A stretch of 64,000 bases of DNA, from assembly GCF_900290275.1 (NCBI RefSeq), contig NZ_LT985323.1, positions 901,459-965,458 on the forward strand, in the 5' to 3' direction. A program made the translations under genes and the position numbers. Shown piece after piece: positions 8,597 through 17,799 of this stretch (positions are counted from its first letter, which is position 1; each line of letters begins with the position of its first letter). Source of the DNA: Prevotella merdae. GTDB taxonomy: Bacteria; Bacteroidota; Bacteroidia; Bacteroidales; Bacteroidaceae. The notes beneath the pieces are model-generated. The model worked only from the letters and a program-made list of their open reading frames with translations. It did no database searches and was not told where the DNA came from.

Positions 8597-8926
8597 CTAT
8601 TCTTTATATAGTTTGGGGTTGTTTTTATGGCGTTCTTTGTCGCGTTTTGTTTTCTTGTCGAAGCTCTTTTGCAGGGCTTCGGTAAGGTCGACACCGGTTT
8701 GGTTGGCAAGGCAGATGAGCACCCAAAGGATGTCTGCCATCTCCTCAGACGGGTCGTGCGATTCGCCCTCCTTAAAACTCTGGTCGCCATAGCGGCGAGC
8801 CATAATGCGGGCAAGTTCGCCCACTTCCTCTGTAAGGCAAGCCATATTGGTAAGCTCGGAGAAATAGCGCACGCCATACTCCTTTATCCAACGGTCTACC
8901 GCCTCTTGCGCTTCCTTTATTGTCAT
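8597..8926 (-). CDS. MazG-like nucleotide pyrophosphohydrolase
   Basis: The 109-residue single-domain protein shows the all-alpha NTP pyrophosphatase pattern: LTEEVGELARIMARR (EExxE, residues 31-45) and EEMADILWVLICLAN (ExxD, residues 61-75), which bind Mg2+ and the nucleotide phosphates. It would hydrolyse non-canonical or excess NTPs/dNTPs. It is 16 bp after the membrane protein gene and precedes deoC, consistent with a nucleotide-housekeeping operon. Confidence 0.9.
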   Translation of the reverse strand: MTIKEAQEAVDRWIKEYGVRYFSELTNMACLTEEVGELARIMARRYGDQSFKEGESHDPSEEMADILWVLICLANQTGVDLTEALQKSFDKKTKRDKERHKNNPKLYKE

Positions 8927-8942
8927 ATCTTTATTGTGCTAT

Positions 8943-9248
8943 TTATATCTCCATCGAATATCCCATAAGTTTCATAAATAGGATGTATACAAGCCATATG
9001 GCGAACGTCGCAATGAAACAAATACGGAATATAGTCCTTATCTTTTTAGACCTCTTGGCTGCACGGAAAGGGTGGGGAAAATCAATGTAGGTATTAATAC
9101 TGAAACCTATCATTATCAACATACATCCCGTAAATTTATACCATGCAATCTCTGCTCCCCACGACTTAGAAGTGCTTAACATTACTAAGCCTATAAAGTT
9201 CAGGATGTATGCGATTACAGATATATAATCCTTTGTACTATCCTTCAT
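8943..9248 (-). CDS. Small three-helix membrane protein, unknown function
   Basis: 101 residues with hydrophobic stretches near 10-28, 38-52 and 74-93, separated by a basic loop (FRAAKRSKKIR). No family is recognised. It starts three bases after the dtd stop and is therefore co-transcribed with dtd, the mazG-like gene and deoC. Confidence 0.7.
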   Translation of the reverse strand: MKDSTKDYISVIAYILNFIGLVMLSTSKSWGAEIAWYKFTGCMLIMIGFSINTYIDFPHPFRAAKRSKKIRTIFRICFIATFAIWLVYILFMKLMGYSMEI

Positions 9249-9251
9249 TGC

Positions 9252-9704
9252 TTACTCCTTGTTTTTGGTGTCCATGCAGATTGTTACCGGACCATCGTTG
9301 AGTAGCTCTACCTTCATGTCGGCTCCGAATTCTCCAGTGCCCACTTCTTTGCTGAGGGCTGCTGAAAGTTTGTTACAAAACTCCTCGTATAGCGGAACAG
9401 AAATATCGTGGCTTGCAGCACGGAACCATGATGGGCGGTTGCCCTTTTTATATGATGCGTATAGCGTAAACTGGCTAACCACTAATGCCTCGCCCTGAAC
9501 GTCGATGATAGAGCGGTTCATAACGCCGTTCTCGTCGTCGAATACGCGTAGGGCAGACACTTTCTTCACAAGCCAGTCAACGTCCTCGGATGTGTCGGTA
9601 GCCTCGATGCCGAGGAGCAGAAGGAAGCCATTGCCAATGCTCGACTTAATAGAACCGTTTATGGTGACAGATGCGTGCTGCACACGCTGTATAACTGTTC
9701 TCAT
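9252..9704 (-). CDS. dtd: D-aminoacyl-tRNA deacylase
   Basis: 150 residues, the usual length. The two family signatures are present: SQFTLYASYKKGNRPSW (residues 77-93) and the NDGPVT loop near 136-141, where NxGPVT is the cross-subunit motif. The enzyme removes D-amino acids (and glycine mischarged on tRNA-Ala) from tRNA. It is the first gene of the dtd-deoC unit. Confidence 0.96.
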   Translation of the reverse strand: MRTVIQRVQHASVTINGSIKSSIGNGFLLLLGIEATDTSEDVDWLVKKVSALRVFDDENGVMNRSIIDVQGEALVVSQFTLYASYKKGNRPSWFRAASHDISVPLYEEFCNKLSAALSKEVGTGEFGADMKVELLNDGPVTICMDTKNKE

Positions 9705-9782
9705 ATATCAGTTTTGGTTTTTTATATTTTGGTTGTTTTATATGTGTTTTGGAGGCTTGGCGCCTTTTATCACTTTACTATA

Positions 9783-9790
9783 CAAAGATA
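9783..9790 (-). promoter_or_regulatory. Promoter -7 box for the dtd-deoC operon
   Basis: TATCTTTG on the minus strand lies 79 bp upstream of the dtd start. Confidence 0.5.
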
Positions 9791-9872
9791 TTATAAAATT
9801 CCGATACGGGCAAGTAATAATTAAAAATCATATAAAATACTATCCATTTGTTATCGATTTTATTAGTTTTCC

Positions 9873-9903
9873 TTTGAAATCTCATAGGAATTTGATAAAT
9901 TTG
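9873..9903 (+). promoter_or_regulatory. Orphan plus-strand promoter in the dtd-uvrC gap
   Basis: TTTG (9873-9876) and TAAATTTG (9896-9903) are 19 bp apart, an excellent Bacteroidota promoter. No plus-strand gene follows before 14.9 kb; only a nine-codon frame (ATG near 9944) is present. Confidence 0.6.
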
Positions 9904-9909
9904 CAAAGT

Positions 9910-10110
9910 GAAACAGAATAGTAATTTTACGTATAATATAAAGTATGAACTACAGATTAGGTAAAGACTTTTAGTTTTTAGTATAATTTGATATAAGGAT
10001 TGGCTTGTTTGTGGCTCGTGAGAGTCGTAGCAGGCAAGGAAGATTTACATAATCTTCTCTGTGTGTGCGCTACGGTCGTGAGATCTTGGCGCATTTTTAT
10101 ATCTTTCTGT
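9910..10110 (+). ncRNA. Candidate small RNA, dtd-uvrC intergenic region
   Basis: The 444-bp gap between dtd and uvrC holds no gene. Downstream of the orphan promoter, CGTAGC (10026-10031) can pair with GCTACG (10069-10074), enclosing AAGATT (10040-10045) paired with AATCTT (10051-10056). TGCGC and GCGCA near 10066-10097 form an alternative stem ending in a T-rich run at 10096-10102. The promoter plus nested stems suggest an untranslated RNA. No known family is recognised, and both ends are estimates. Confidence 0.35.
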
Positions 10111-10148
10111 TTGGGCTCTTTTGTCTGTTTTATGGTCTGTTTCAACCT

Positions 10149-11984
10149 TTATTCTGTCTTTTTTAATGCTTCTTTTATCTTTGTAGCTTTTGCTGCTCCC
10201 ACAACTTTTTCTATATCTTCTATAGATGCCTCTTGTATGCGTTTGACGCTTTTGAAGGCTTTGATTAGACGGTCGCGTGTGACGGGTCCAATTCCTGCTA
10301 TATCATCGAGTGCACTGTGTAAGGCATGCTTCGATCGCTTGTCACGGTGGAAGGTTATGGCATAGCGGTGCACCTCATCTTGAATCTGCGTCAATACATG
10401 GAACAGTTCTGAGTCGGTTTTAATAGCTATGGTCATAGGAGGATTGCCAAAGAGCAGCTCGTTGGTGCGGTGATGGTCGTTCTTGGCGAGTCCAGCGATA
10501 GGAATGTTAAGGTGTAGCTCGCCTTCGACAACCTGTTTCACTACGTTCATTTGTCCTTGTCCACCGTCGGTAATGATGAGGTCGGGCAGGGTAGTGCCTT
10601 CTTCTATCATTCGTGAATAGCGTCGGCGTACAACCTCCTGCATTGAGGCGTAGTCGTCGGGGCCAGCAACTGTTTTGATATTGTACTTGCGATAGTCTTT
10701 CTTCGATGGTTTCATGCTCTTGAATACGACGCATCCTGCCACGGCATCGGTACCAGATATATTGGAGTTGTCGAAACATTCTATATGATACGGCAGCTTT
10801 TGAAGTTGCAGTTTTTGTTGTAGCTCCTTCATCAGACGGGTTTGTTTCTGCTCGGGGTTAAGCTTTTCAGTCTGCTTTAATCGGTCGAACTTGTATTGCT
10901 TGCAGTTCATCTCGCCAAGTTCTAAAAGGTGCTTTTTGTCGCCACGCTGCGGAACTATGAATGTAACCTTGGAAAGTTGCCAGTCCATTTCAAACGGAAC
11001 AATTATTTCCTTAGCTTTACTTTGGAATCTATCGCGTATTTCGGGTATTGCGGTAAGCAATAATTCGCGGTCGGTTTCATATAGTTTACGTTTGTACTCG
11101 AATGTGAAGCTTTGGTTTACAGAGCCATTCTTGACGTGTATGTAGTTGATGAAAGCTGTGTTACTAATTGTGTCGTCGACAATAGTGAAAACGTCGACGT
11201 CGGTTATTGTGTGACTAACAACCTCGCTCTTGGCACAGAATCCTTCGATGAGAAGGTACTTTTGTTTCAACTCTTCGGCTTCTTCAAACTTCAAGTCTTC
11301 GGCTTTTTGTAGCATTTCCTCGTATACGTGTTGCGATAGTTGGCGCGTGTTGCCTTTCAATATTTCACGAGCCTGTGCGATGGAAGCTTGATAATCTTCC
11401 AACGATTGCTTGCCACAACATGGGGCTTTGCAGTTGTGTATGTGGTATTCGAGACACGGTTTATACTTTCCCTTTTCGATGCCTTCCTTTGTTATAGGAA
11501 TACGGCAAGTGCGAGGCTTATAAAGTTTGTGTATAAGTTCGAGCACGGCAAACATACTGCCTGTGTTGGAGTATGGTCCGAAGAAGGTTCCATATTTCTT
11601 ATTAATATGTCGTGTTTTGAAGACTCGAGGTAGATATTCGTTAGTAACACAGATGCTTGGGTAGGTCTTGCCGTCTTTAAGAAGAACGTTGTAGCGTGGG
11701 CTGTACTTCTTTATAAGACAGTTTTCCAGTAGTAGGGCATCCTCCTCTGTATTGACGACGGTGTAGCTGATGTCCTCAATCTTTGATACCAGCACCTTTG
11801 TTTTAAACCTGTCTACCTCTTTGTGGAAGTAGCTTGAGACGCGCTGTTTAAGACGTTTAGCCTTGCCTACATATATTATAGTGTGGCTTGCATCGTAGAA
11901 TTGGTAACTGCCCGGTTTTTCTGGCATGTTGAGTACGATGTTCTTAAGACGTTCTATGCGCTTTGCGTTTTCTTCCTTTGTCAT
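10149..11984 (-). CDS. uvrC: Excinuclease ABC subunit C
   Basis: The start is placed at ATG 11984 (MTKEENAKRIERLKN), giving 611 residues, the usual length; the frame stays open to 12233 but that extension resembles no UvrC. Domains in order: GIY-YIG nuclease (about 20-100, with GSYQFYDASHTIIYVGKAKR), a cysteine cluster (CLEYHIHNCKAPCCGKQ, near 165-182), UVR motif (LKFEEAEELKQKY), the RNase H-like second nuclease (IECFDNSNISGTDAVAG) and C-terminal helix-hairpin-helix repeats (DDIAGIGPVTRDRLIKAF). With UvrAB it makes both incisions in nucleotide excision repair. Confidence 0.96.
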   Translation of the reverse strand: MTKEENAKRIERLKNIVLNMPEKPGSYQFYDASHTIIYVGKAKRLKQRVSSYFHKEVDRFKTKVLVSKIEDISYTVVNTEEDALLLENCLIKKYSPRYNVLLKDGKTYPSICVTNEYLPRVFKTRHINKKYGTFFGPYSNTGSMFAVLELIHKLYKPRTCRIPITKEGIEKGKYKPCLEYHIHNCKAPCCGKQSLEDYQASIAQAREILKGNTRQLSQHVYEEMLQKAEDLKFEEAEELKQKYLLIEGFCAKSEVVSHTITDVDVFTIVDDTISNTAFINYIHVKNGSVNQSFTFEYKRKLYETDRELLLTAIPEIRDRFQSKAKEIIVPFEMDWQLSKVTFIVPQRGDKKHLLELGEMNCKQYKFDRLKQTEKLNPEQKQTRLMKELQQKLQLQKLPYHIECFDNSNISGTDAVAGCVVFKSMKPSKKDYRKYNIKTVAGPDDYASMQEVVRRRYSRMIEEGTTLPDLIITDGGQGQMNVVKQVVEGELHLNIPIAGLAKNDHHRTNELLFGNPPMTIAIKTDSELFHVLTQIQDEVHRYAITFHRDKRSKHALHSALDDIAGIGPVTRDRLIKAFKSVKRIQEASIEDIEKVVGAAKATKIKEALKKTE

Positions 11985-12119
11985 GGTTGCCTGTTGTTTA
12001 TATGATGAGCTACCTACTGTTGTGGTGTTCGACTGCCTGTTGTTGGTACAGTGTTGTCTGATGTTTGTTTTGCCTGTTCTATCTGTAAGTGCTTTGAAAC
12101 TAAGAGGTTTGATAATTGT

Positions 12120-12135
12120 TGTTTCACGTGGAACT
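12120..12135 (-). promoter_or_regulatory. parS-like centromere site 2
   Basis: Read on the minus strand the sequence is AGTTCCACGTGAAACA, matching the ParB-binding consensus TGTTNCACGTGAAACA at all but the first base. It lies in the 321-bp uvrC-apt gap. A second site with the same deviation lies at 12871. Confidence 0.65.
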
Positions 12136-12188
12136 GTAAGGTATGTAACGGTAGAGTATATCTCTTCTGTTATCTTGCTCTTATACAA

Positions 12189-12219
12189 AGGCGCGGCAGG
12201 CTTGTAGCCTGTCGCGCCT
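12189..12219. terminator. GC-rich hairpin in the uvrC-apt gap
   Basis: Arms 12189-12202 and 12206-12219 are complementary with one G-U pair, with loop TGT. A T-rich run follows on the plus strand; on the minus strand, the direction of apt, the run is weak. It is probably an apt terminator or attenuator. The rest of the 11985-12305 gap holds only the parS-like site. Confidence 0.55.
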
Positions 12220-12305
12220 GTTTTTTGTTTCAAAGCATGTACAGCTCTTTCCTGTTGATTGTCAGTGTTGATGCTAGTCGTTAGCCAGCAAGACTCCTGT
12301 TCCTG

Positions 12306-12836
12306 TTAAATCTGTATCAGCGATGAAATTTCGATATCCTCGTCAAAACCTTCGCGTCCGTTAAGACCTTCGTTTACAAGCTCGATGATGAAGTTGGCGT
12401 ATACCTTCTTAGGGTGAAACTTCTTAACGAGGTTGCAAGCAGCCTTCATTGTGCCGCCTGTTGCAAGAAGGTCGTCGTGCAGAAGGATAACGTCGTTTTC
12501 ATCGATGGCATCCTTATGAATCTCTATAGTATCCTTGCCATACTCCTTGGCATAGCTTTCCTGTACTGTATCGCAAGGTAGTTTGCCAGGCTTGCGGCAA
12601 AGAACAACACCTGCACCCAGACGAAGGGCGAGGGCAGACGACATAACGAAGCCGCGCGACTCGATGCCGACAATCTTGGTTATGCCTTTGTCCTTGTAGA
12701 GATCGTACATTTCATCGCAAATCTCTTGCAGACATTTGTTGTTTTTGAAGAGTGTGGTAACGTCACGGAAGTTGACTCCCTTCTTTGGCCAATCTGGTAT
12801 GCAACGCAGATTGTCAAGCAATAGTTTGTTGTTCAT
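12306..12836 (-). CDS. apt: Adenine phosphoribosyltransferase
   Basis: 176 residues, normal for the family. The PRPP-binding signature VILLHDDLLATGGT lies near 118-131, and the flexible-loop region with CRKPGKLP near 81-88 matches Apt. It converts adenine and PRPP to AMP in purine salvage. It lies between mnmG and uvrC on the same strand and is bracketed by the two parS-like sites. Confidence 0.96.
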   Translation of the reverse strand: MNNKLLLDNLRCIPDWPKKGVNFRDVTTLFKNNKCLQEICDEMYDLYKDKGITKIVGIESRGFVMSSALALRLGAGVVLCRKPGKLPCDTVQESYAKEYGKDTIEIHKDAIDENDVILLHDDLLATGGTMKAACNLVKKFHPKKVYANFIIELVNEGLNGREGFDEDIEISSLIQI

Positions 12837-12870
12837 TTTCAGCTGTTTATTATATGTTTGTTATTCTTTT

Positions 12871-12886
12871 TGTTTCACGTGAAACT
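12871..12886 (-). promoter_or_regulatory. parS-like centromere site 1
   Basis: The minus strand reads AGTTTCACGTGAAACA, 15 of 16 against the parS consensus, with a perfect 14-bp palindromic core GTTTCACGTGAAAC. It lies in the 50-bp space between the mnmG stop and the apt start. Confidence 0.75.
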
Positions 12887-14758
12887 TTACCTGTGCATCA
12901 GTACAAGCAGTACGTTGATGTCGCTTGGCGATACACCAGGAATGCGCGATGCCTGTCCGAGAGTTTCAGGGTTTATGCGTATAAGCTTCTGTCTACCCTC
13001 TGTTGATATCTCGTGAAGTTGCTCGTAGTTGAAATGTCCCTTTATGCGGATGTCTTCCAACCGGTGCATCTTGTCGGCAATCTGTCGTTCGCGCTTTATG
13101 TAACCGTCGTACTTTATCAATACTTCGGCTTCTTCCACAATCTCCTCCTGTCTTGCGTCGTCTGTATCGAGCGCCGCCTTGAGGGAAGGAAGGACAGAGG
13201 CGAGTTGTTTGATGCTTAGTTGTGGACGAGCCACAAGGCTTGCTATTGTAGCGCCAAACTGCATTGGTGTGGTGCCGAACGATTCGAGAGCCGCGTTTAT
13301 GTCGCGAGGCTTAACGTTGGTAGAGTTGCAGAAGTTGATGATACGTTCGGTTTCTGCCTTCTTCTTAAGCCATAGGTCGTAGCGTTCTCGAGAAGCTAGA
13401 CCTAAGTTATAAGCACGTTCTGTGAGTCGTGCGTCGGCATTGTCTTGTCGTAGAAGTATGCGATACTCGGCTCTAGAGGTGAACATGCGGTAAGGCTCGT
13501 CAACACCCTTCGTCGTAAGGTCGTCTATCAAGACTCCTATATAACCCTCGTCGCGTTTCATGATGAACGGTTCAGAGCCACCGCAGAGTAGGGCGGCATT
13601 AATACCTGCCATAGTACCTTGCCCGCCAGCTTCCTCATATCCTGTGGTTCCGTTTACCTGTCCAGCAAAGAAGAGGCCCTTTATTTTCTTCGACTCCAAT
13701 GAAGGCTTAAGTTGTGTAGGATCGAAGTAATCGTATTCTATAGCATAGCCCGGTCGGTAAACCTTGATATCTCTGAAAGCTTTAATCTTCTTTAAAGCGG
13801 CAAGCTGTACGTCCATAGGCATAGACGAGGAGAATCCGTTAAGGTACATTTCGTTGGTATTCTCGCCTTCAGGTTCTAGAAACAGCGGGTGCTGGTCCTT
13901 GTCGGGGAACGTTACGAGTTTTGTCTCAATAGACGGACAATAGCGAGGTCCGGTAGACTTTATCTGTCCGTTGTAGAGTGGGGATTCGGCAATGGCGTCG
14001 CGCAGTGTGTCGTGCACCTCTTTGTTGGTGTATGTTGTCCAACACGGAAGCTGTTTCAAGTGTTTCGGAGCCGTCATGTACGAAAATCCGTGGTAGTCGG
14101 TCTCGCCTGGCTGACACTCCATATCCTCGAAGTGAACCGATCGACGATCTATACGCACGGGAGTTCCCGTCTTCATTCTTGCCGATGTTATGCCGTGACG
14201 TGTAATGCTCTCAGTGAATTGTAGTACGGCTGGTTCGGCACATCGTCCTCCTGGCACCTTACGTCTGCCAACGTGCATCAGTCCGTTGAGAAAGGTGCCG
14301 GCTGTTATGACTACAGCCTTGGCGTGGAACGTTACCCCCCAGACCGTCTCGACCCCCACTGCCTCGCAATTCTTCACAAGCAACTCGCAGGCTTCGTCTT
14401 GCCAAATATCTAGCCCGTCTATACGGTCGAGACGTGAGCGCCATTCCCAAATAAACTTGCCGCGGTCGCATTGTGCTCTCGGGCTCCATACTGCAGGACC
14501 CTTGCCTCGGTTGAGCATGCGAAACTGTATGGATGTGGCATCGGTCACAAGACCCATCTCGCCGCCTAAGGCATCAATCTCGCGCACTATCTGTCCCTTG
14601 GCAATACCGCCAACGGCTGGGTTGCAACTCATCTGTCCTATTTTGTTCATGTCCATCGTTATTAGGCACGTCTTGGCACCCATTCGGGCTGCCGCTGCTG
14701 CAGCCTCACAACCGGCGTGTCCGCCGCCTATAACGATAACGTCGTAATTAAAATTCAT
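12887..14758 (-). CDS. mnmG: tRNA uridine-5-carboxymethylaminomethyl modification enzyme MnmG (GidA)
   Basis: Start set at ATG 14758 (MNFNYDVIVIGGGHAGCEAA), giving 623 residues; an upstream in-frame extension to 14878 does not resemble the family. The FAD-binding GGGHAGCEAAAAAARMG is at residues 11-27. CNPAVGGIAKG (near 46-56), GTFLNGLMHVGR, PSIETKL and TGYEEAGGQG are all GidA signatures. The C-terminal helical domain (INPETLGQASRIPGVSPSDI) binds MnmE. With MnmE it installs the wobble-uridine modification. mnmG is often near the replication origin, which fits the adjacent parS-like site. Confidence 0.97.
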   Translation of the reverse strand: MNFNYDVIVIGGGHAGCEAAAAAARMGAKTCLITMDMNKIGQMSCNPAVGGIAKGQIVREIDALGGEMGLVTDATSIQFRMLNRGKGPAVWSPRAQCDRGKFIWEWRSRLDRIDGLDIWQDEACELLVKNCEAVGVETVWGVTFHAKAVVITAGTFLNGLMHVGRRKVPGGRCAEPAVLQFTESITRHGITSARMKTGTPVRIDRRSVHFEDMECQPGETDYHGFSYMTAPKHLKQLPCWTTYTNKEVHDTLRDAIAESPLYNGQIKSTGPRYCPSIETKLVTFPDKDQHPLFLEPEGENTNEMYLNGFSSSMPMDVQLAALKKIKAFRDIKVYRPGYAIEYDYFDPTQLKPSLESKKIKGLFFAGQVNGTTGYEEAGGQGTMAGINAALLCGGSEPFIMKRDEGYIGVLIDDLTTKGVDEPYRMFTSRAEYRILLRQDNADARLTERAYNLGLASRERYDLWLKKKAETERIINFCNSTNVKPRDINAALESFGTTPMQFGATIASLVARPQLSIKQLASVLPSLKAALDTDDARQEEIVEEAEVLIKYDGYIKRERQIADKMHRLEDIRIKGHFNYEQLHEISTEGRQKLIRINPETLGQASRIPGVSPSDINVLLVLMHR

Positions 14759-14862
14759 ATATTGATTGTCAATAATATTTTGTATGGTACGGCTCAATTT
14801 AGTATCTACTAAGTTTCCCTTCGCAAAATTAAGAATAAAAAATGATTTTTGAAGAGAAATAG

Positions 14863-14893
14863 TTTGATTTATCATCAAATTTCAGTATTTTTG
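14863..14893 (+). promoter_or_regulatory. Promoter for the fumarate reductase operon, with long leader
   Basis: TTTG (14863-14866) and TATTTTTG (14886-14893) are 19 bp apart. The transcript would have a leader of about 190 nt before frdC. That leader contains a GC-rich hairpin (CGCCGCGACGGCG near 15017-15029) in otherwise AT-rich sequence. No known riboswitch is recognised. Confidence 0.65.
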
Positions 14894-15091
14894 CAGTCTG
14901 TAAGGACACGGCATATACCTATTATATAGTATAGCACAAAATTACGTGTTATGTTATATGTTCCATAACCGGATTCTCTTCATTAAGAAAGTAAGCCGCA
15001 ACCTTATTATGGCACCGCCGCGACGGCGAGGCCTCCAAATATTGGAATCAATAATTCTAACATTTAATAATTTTTTTAATTCAAATCATTT

Positions 15092-15772
15092 ATGTGGTTA
15101 ATCAATTCATCCATCGGTAGAAAGGTGGTGATGTCCTTGACTGGTATCGCCCTTGTTCTATTCTTGACATTCCACATGTCAATGAATGTTGCAGCTCTCT
15201 TCTCTGGAGACGCTTACAACATGATCTGTGAGTTCCTCGGCGCCAACTGGTATGCCGTAGTAGCGACAATGGGCTTGGCTGCCCTCGCAGTAATCCACAT
15301 CGTTTATGCCTTCTGGCTCACGATGCAGAACCGCGCAGCCCGTGGCAACTCTCGTTACGAGGTAACAGCAAAGCCTAAGGGTGTTGAGTGGGCATCTCAG
15401 AACATGCTCGTTCTTGGCATCATCATCGTTCTCGGTCTGTTGCTCCACCTCTTCAACTTCTGGTACAACATGATGTTTGCCGAGCTTATGGGCTTCGAGG
15501 GCGTATGTGCACCTGCAGACGGTTTCGGCTGGATCAAGGAGACATTTGCCAACCCGGTTTACGTTGTTCTCTACATCGTATGGCTCGTAGCTCTCTGGTT
15601 GCACCTCACACACGGTTTCTGGAGCGCAATGCAGACATTCGGCTGGAATGGTAAGGTATGGTTCAACCGTTGGAAGGTTATCGGTCAGGTTTACTCAACC
15701 CTCCTCGTCCTCGGTTTCCTCGTAGTAGTAATTGCTTTCGCACTTGGTTGCGCACCAAGCCTCTGCTGCTAA
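15092..15772 (+). CDS. Succinate dehydrogenase/fumarate reductase, cytochrome b subunit
   Basis: 226 residues with five hydrophobic helices, the single-subunit diheme-type membrane anchor of Bacteroidota. Helix-located histidines that could bind heme include FHMSMN near 27-32, VIHIVYAF near 67-74, LHLFN and LHLTHGFW near 170-177. It anchors the flavoprotein and iron-sulfur subunits to the inner membrane and exchanges electrons with menaquinol. Codon use here is C-rich at third positions compared with neighbours, as expected for highly expressed genes. It is the first gene of the operon, 37 bp before the flavoprotein gene. Confidence 0.93.
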   Translation: MWLINSSIGRKVVMSLTGIALVLFLTFHMSMNVAALFSGDAYNMICEFLGANWYAVVATMGLAALAVIHIVYAFWLTMQNRAARGNSRYEVTAKPKGVEWASQNMLVLGIIIVLGLLLHLFNFWYNMMFAELMGFEGVCAPADGFGWIKETFANPVYVVLYIVWLVALWLHLTHGFWSAMQTFGWNGKVWFNRWKVIGQVYSTLLVLGFLVVVIAFALGCAPSLCC

Positions 15773-15808
15773 TTAAAAACTAAAAAATCAAAATTCATAA
15801 TTCACATT

Positions 15809-17791
15809 ATGGCTAAGACTATTAATTCAAGAATCCCTGAAGGCCCAGTGGCCGAGAAGTGGACCAACTATAAAGCTCACCAGCGTCTGGTGAACCCAAA
15901 GAACAAACTTAAGCTCGACATTATCGTTGTAGGTACAGGTCTTGCAGGTGCTTCTGCAGCAGCCAGCCTCGGCGAGATGGGTTTCCGTGTGCTTAACTTC
16001 TGCATCCAGGACTCTCCGCGTCGCGCTCACTCTATCGCAGCCCAGGGTGGTATCAATGCTGCCAAGAACTATCAGAACGACGGCGACTCTGTATACCGTC
16101 TGTTCTACGATACAGTAAAGGGTGGCGACTATCGTGCTCGTGAGGCTAACGTATACCGTCTTGCCGAGGTGTCAAACGACATCATTGACCAGTGCGTTGC
16201 CCAGGGTGTTCCTTTCGCTCGTGAGTACGGCGGTATGCTCGCCAACCGTTCGTTCGGTGGTGCTCAGGTATCACGTACATTCTACGCAAAGGGCCAGACC
16301 GGTCAGCAGCTTTTGCTCGGTGCCTACTCTGCACTCTCTAAGCAGGTGAGCACAGGCCGCGTATTGCTCTACACTCGTTACGAGATGGAGGATGTGGTTA
16401 TCGTTGACGGCCGCGCTCGTGGTATCATCGCCAAGAACCTCATTTCAGGCAAGCTCGAGCGTTTCTCTGCTAACGCAGTGGTAATCGCTACTGGTGGTTA
16501 CGGCAACACCTACTTCCTCTCTACCAACGCTATGGGTTGCAACTGTACAGCAGCTATCCAGTGCTATCGTAAGGGTGCTTACTTCGCAAATCCTTGCTAC
16601 GTGCAGATCCACCCGACATGTATCCCTGTACACGGCGACAAGCAGTCTAAGCTTACTCTTATGTCAGAGTCTCTGCGTAACGACGGCCGTATCTGGGTAC
16701 CAAAGAATATTGAGGATGCCAAGGCTCTTCAGGCAGGCACCAAGAAGGGCAGCGATATTCCTGAGGAAGACCGCGACTACTACTTGGAGCGTCGCTATCC
16801 GGCATTCGGCAACCTCGTTCCTCGTGACGTTGCCTCACGTGCAGCCAAGGAGCGTTGCGACAAGGGCTTCGGCGTAAACAACACCGGTCTTGCCGTATAC
16901 CTCGACTTCTCTGAGTCAATCAACCGTCTCGGCATCGACGTTATCCGTCAGCGCTACGGCAACCTCTTCGACATGTACGAGGAGATCACCGACGTTAACC
17001 CGGGTGAGCTTGCCAACGAAATCAACGGCGTGAAGTACTACAACCCGATGATGATTTATCCTGCTATCCACTACACAATGGGTGGTATCTGGGTAGACTA
17101 CGAGCTCCAGACTTCAATCACTGGTCTGTTCGCTATCGGTGAGTGTAACTTCTCTGACCACGGTGCCAACCGTCTTGGTGCTTCTGCTCTTATGCAGGGC
17201 TTGGCTGATGGTTACTTCGTATTGCCTTACACCATCCAGAACTACCTCGCCGACCAGGCTATCTGGCCGCACCTTTCTACCGATCTGCCAGAGTTTGCTG
17301 AGGCAGAGAAGGGTGTTCAGGCTGAGATCGACCGCCTCATGAACATCAAGGGTAAGCGTTCTGTTGACTCTATCCACAAGGAGCTTGGCCACATTATGTG
17401 GGAGCACGTAGGTATGGGTCGTACAAAGGAGGGTCTTGAGCAGGGTATTGAGCTCATCAAGAAGATCCGCAAGGAGTTCAACACCAACCTCTTCATCCCT
17501 GGATCGAAGGAAGGCTTGAACGTAGAGCTTGACAAGGCTATCCACCTCCGTGACTTCATCCTCATGGGTGAGCTTATCGCACACGACGCCCTCTCACGCG
17601 AGGAGTCTTGCGGTGGTCACTTCCGCGAGGAGCACCAGACTCCAGAGGGCGAGGCACAGCGCGACGACGAGAACTTCTTCTATGTAGGTTGCTGGGAGTA
17701 CAAGAACAACGACGAGACCGCTCCTGAGCTCATCAAGGAGCCGCTCGAGTACGAGGCAATCAAGGTACAGACACGTAACTATAAGAACTAA
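15809..17791 (+). CDS. frdA: Fumarate reductase/succinate dehydrogenase flavoprotein subunit
   Basis: 660 residues. [19 protein letters not shown] (about 40-58) is the dinucleotide fold. [17 protein letters not shown] carries the histidine that binds FAD covalently. [12 protein letters not shown] is the HPT substrate-site motif, and [18 protein letters not shown] the C-terminal capping signature. Together with the membrane and Fe-S subunits it reduces fumarate to succinate during anaerobic growth, the main succinate-forming step in Prevotella and Bacteroides; the reverse reaction is possible. Strong third-position C bias suggests high expression. Confidence 0.96.
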   Translation: MAKTINSRIPEGPVAEKWTNYKAHQRLVNPKNKLKLDIIVVGTGLAGASAAASLGEMGFRVLNFCIQDSPRRAHSIAAQGGINAAKNYQNDGDSVYRLFYDTVKGGDYRAREANVYRLAEVSNDIIDQCVAQGVPFAREYGGMLANRSFGGAQVSRTFYAKGQTGQQLLLGAYSALSKQVSTGRVLLYTRYEMEDVVIVDGRARGIIAKNLISGKLERFSANAVVIATGGYGNTYFLSTNAMGCNCTAAIQCYRKGAYFANPCYVQIHPTCIPVHGDKQSKLTLMSESLRNDGRIWVPKNIEDAKALQAGTKKGSDIPEEDRDYYLERRYPAFGNLVPRDVASRAAKERCDKGFGVNNTGLAVYLDFSESINRLGIDVIRQRYGNLFDMYEEITDVNPGELANEINGVKYYNPMMIYPAIHYTMGGIWVDYELQTSITGLFAIGECNFSDHGANRLGASALMQGLADGYFVLPYTIQNYLADQAIWPHLSTDLPEFAEAEKGVQAEIDRLMNIKGKRSVDSIHKELGHIMWEHVGMGRTKEGLEQGIELIKKIRKEFNTNLFIPGSKEGLNVELDKAIHLRDFILMGELIAHDALSREESCGGHFREEHQTPEGEAQRDDENFFYVGCWEYKNNDETAPELIKEPLEYEAIKVQTRNYKN

Positions 17792-17799
17792 TAAAGATT

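Noticed and set aside
12306-12836. Plasmid-type partition locus at the parS-like sites
   Set aside because: No parA or parB gene is in the window; the sites are better read as chromosomal centromere sequences.
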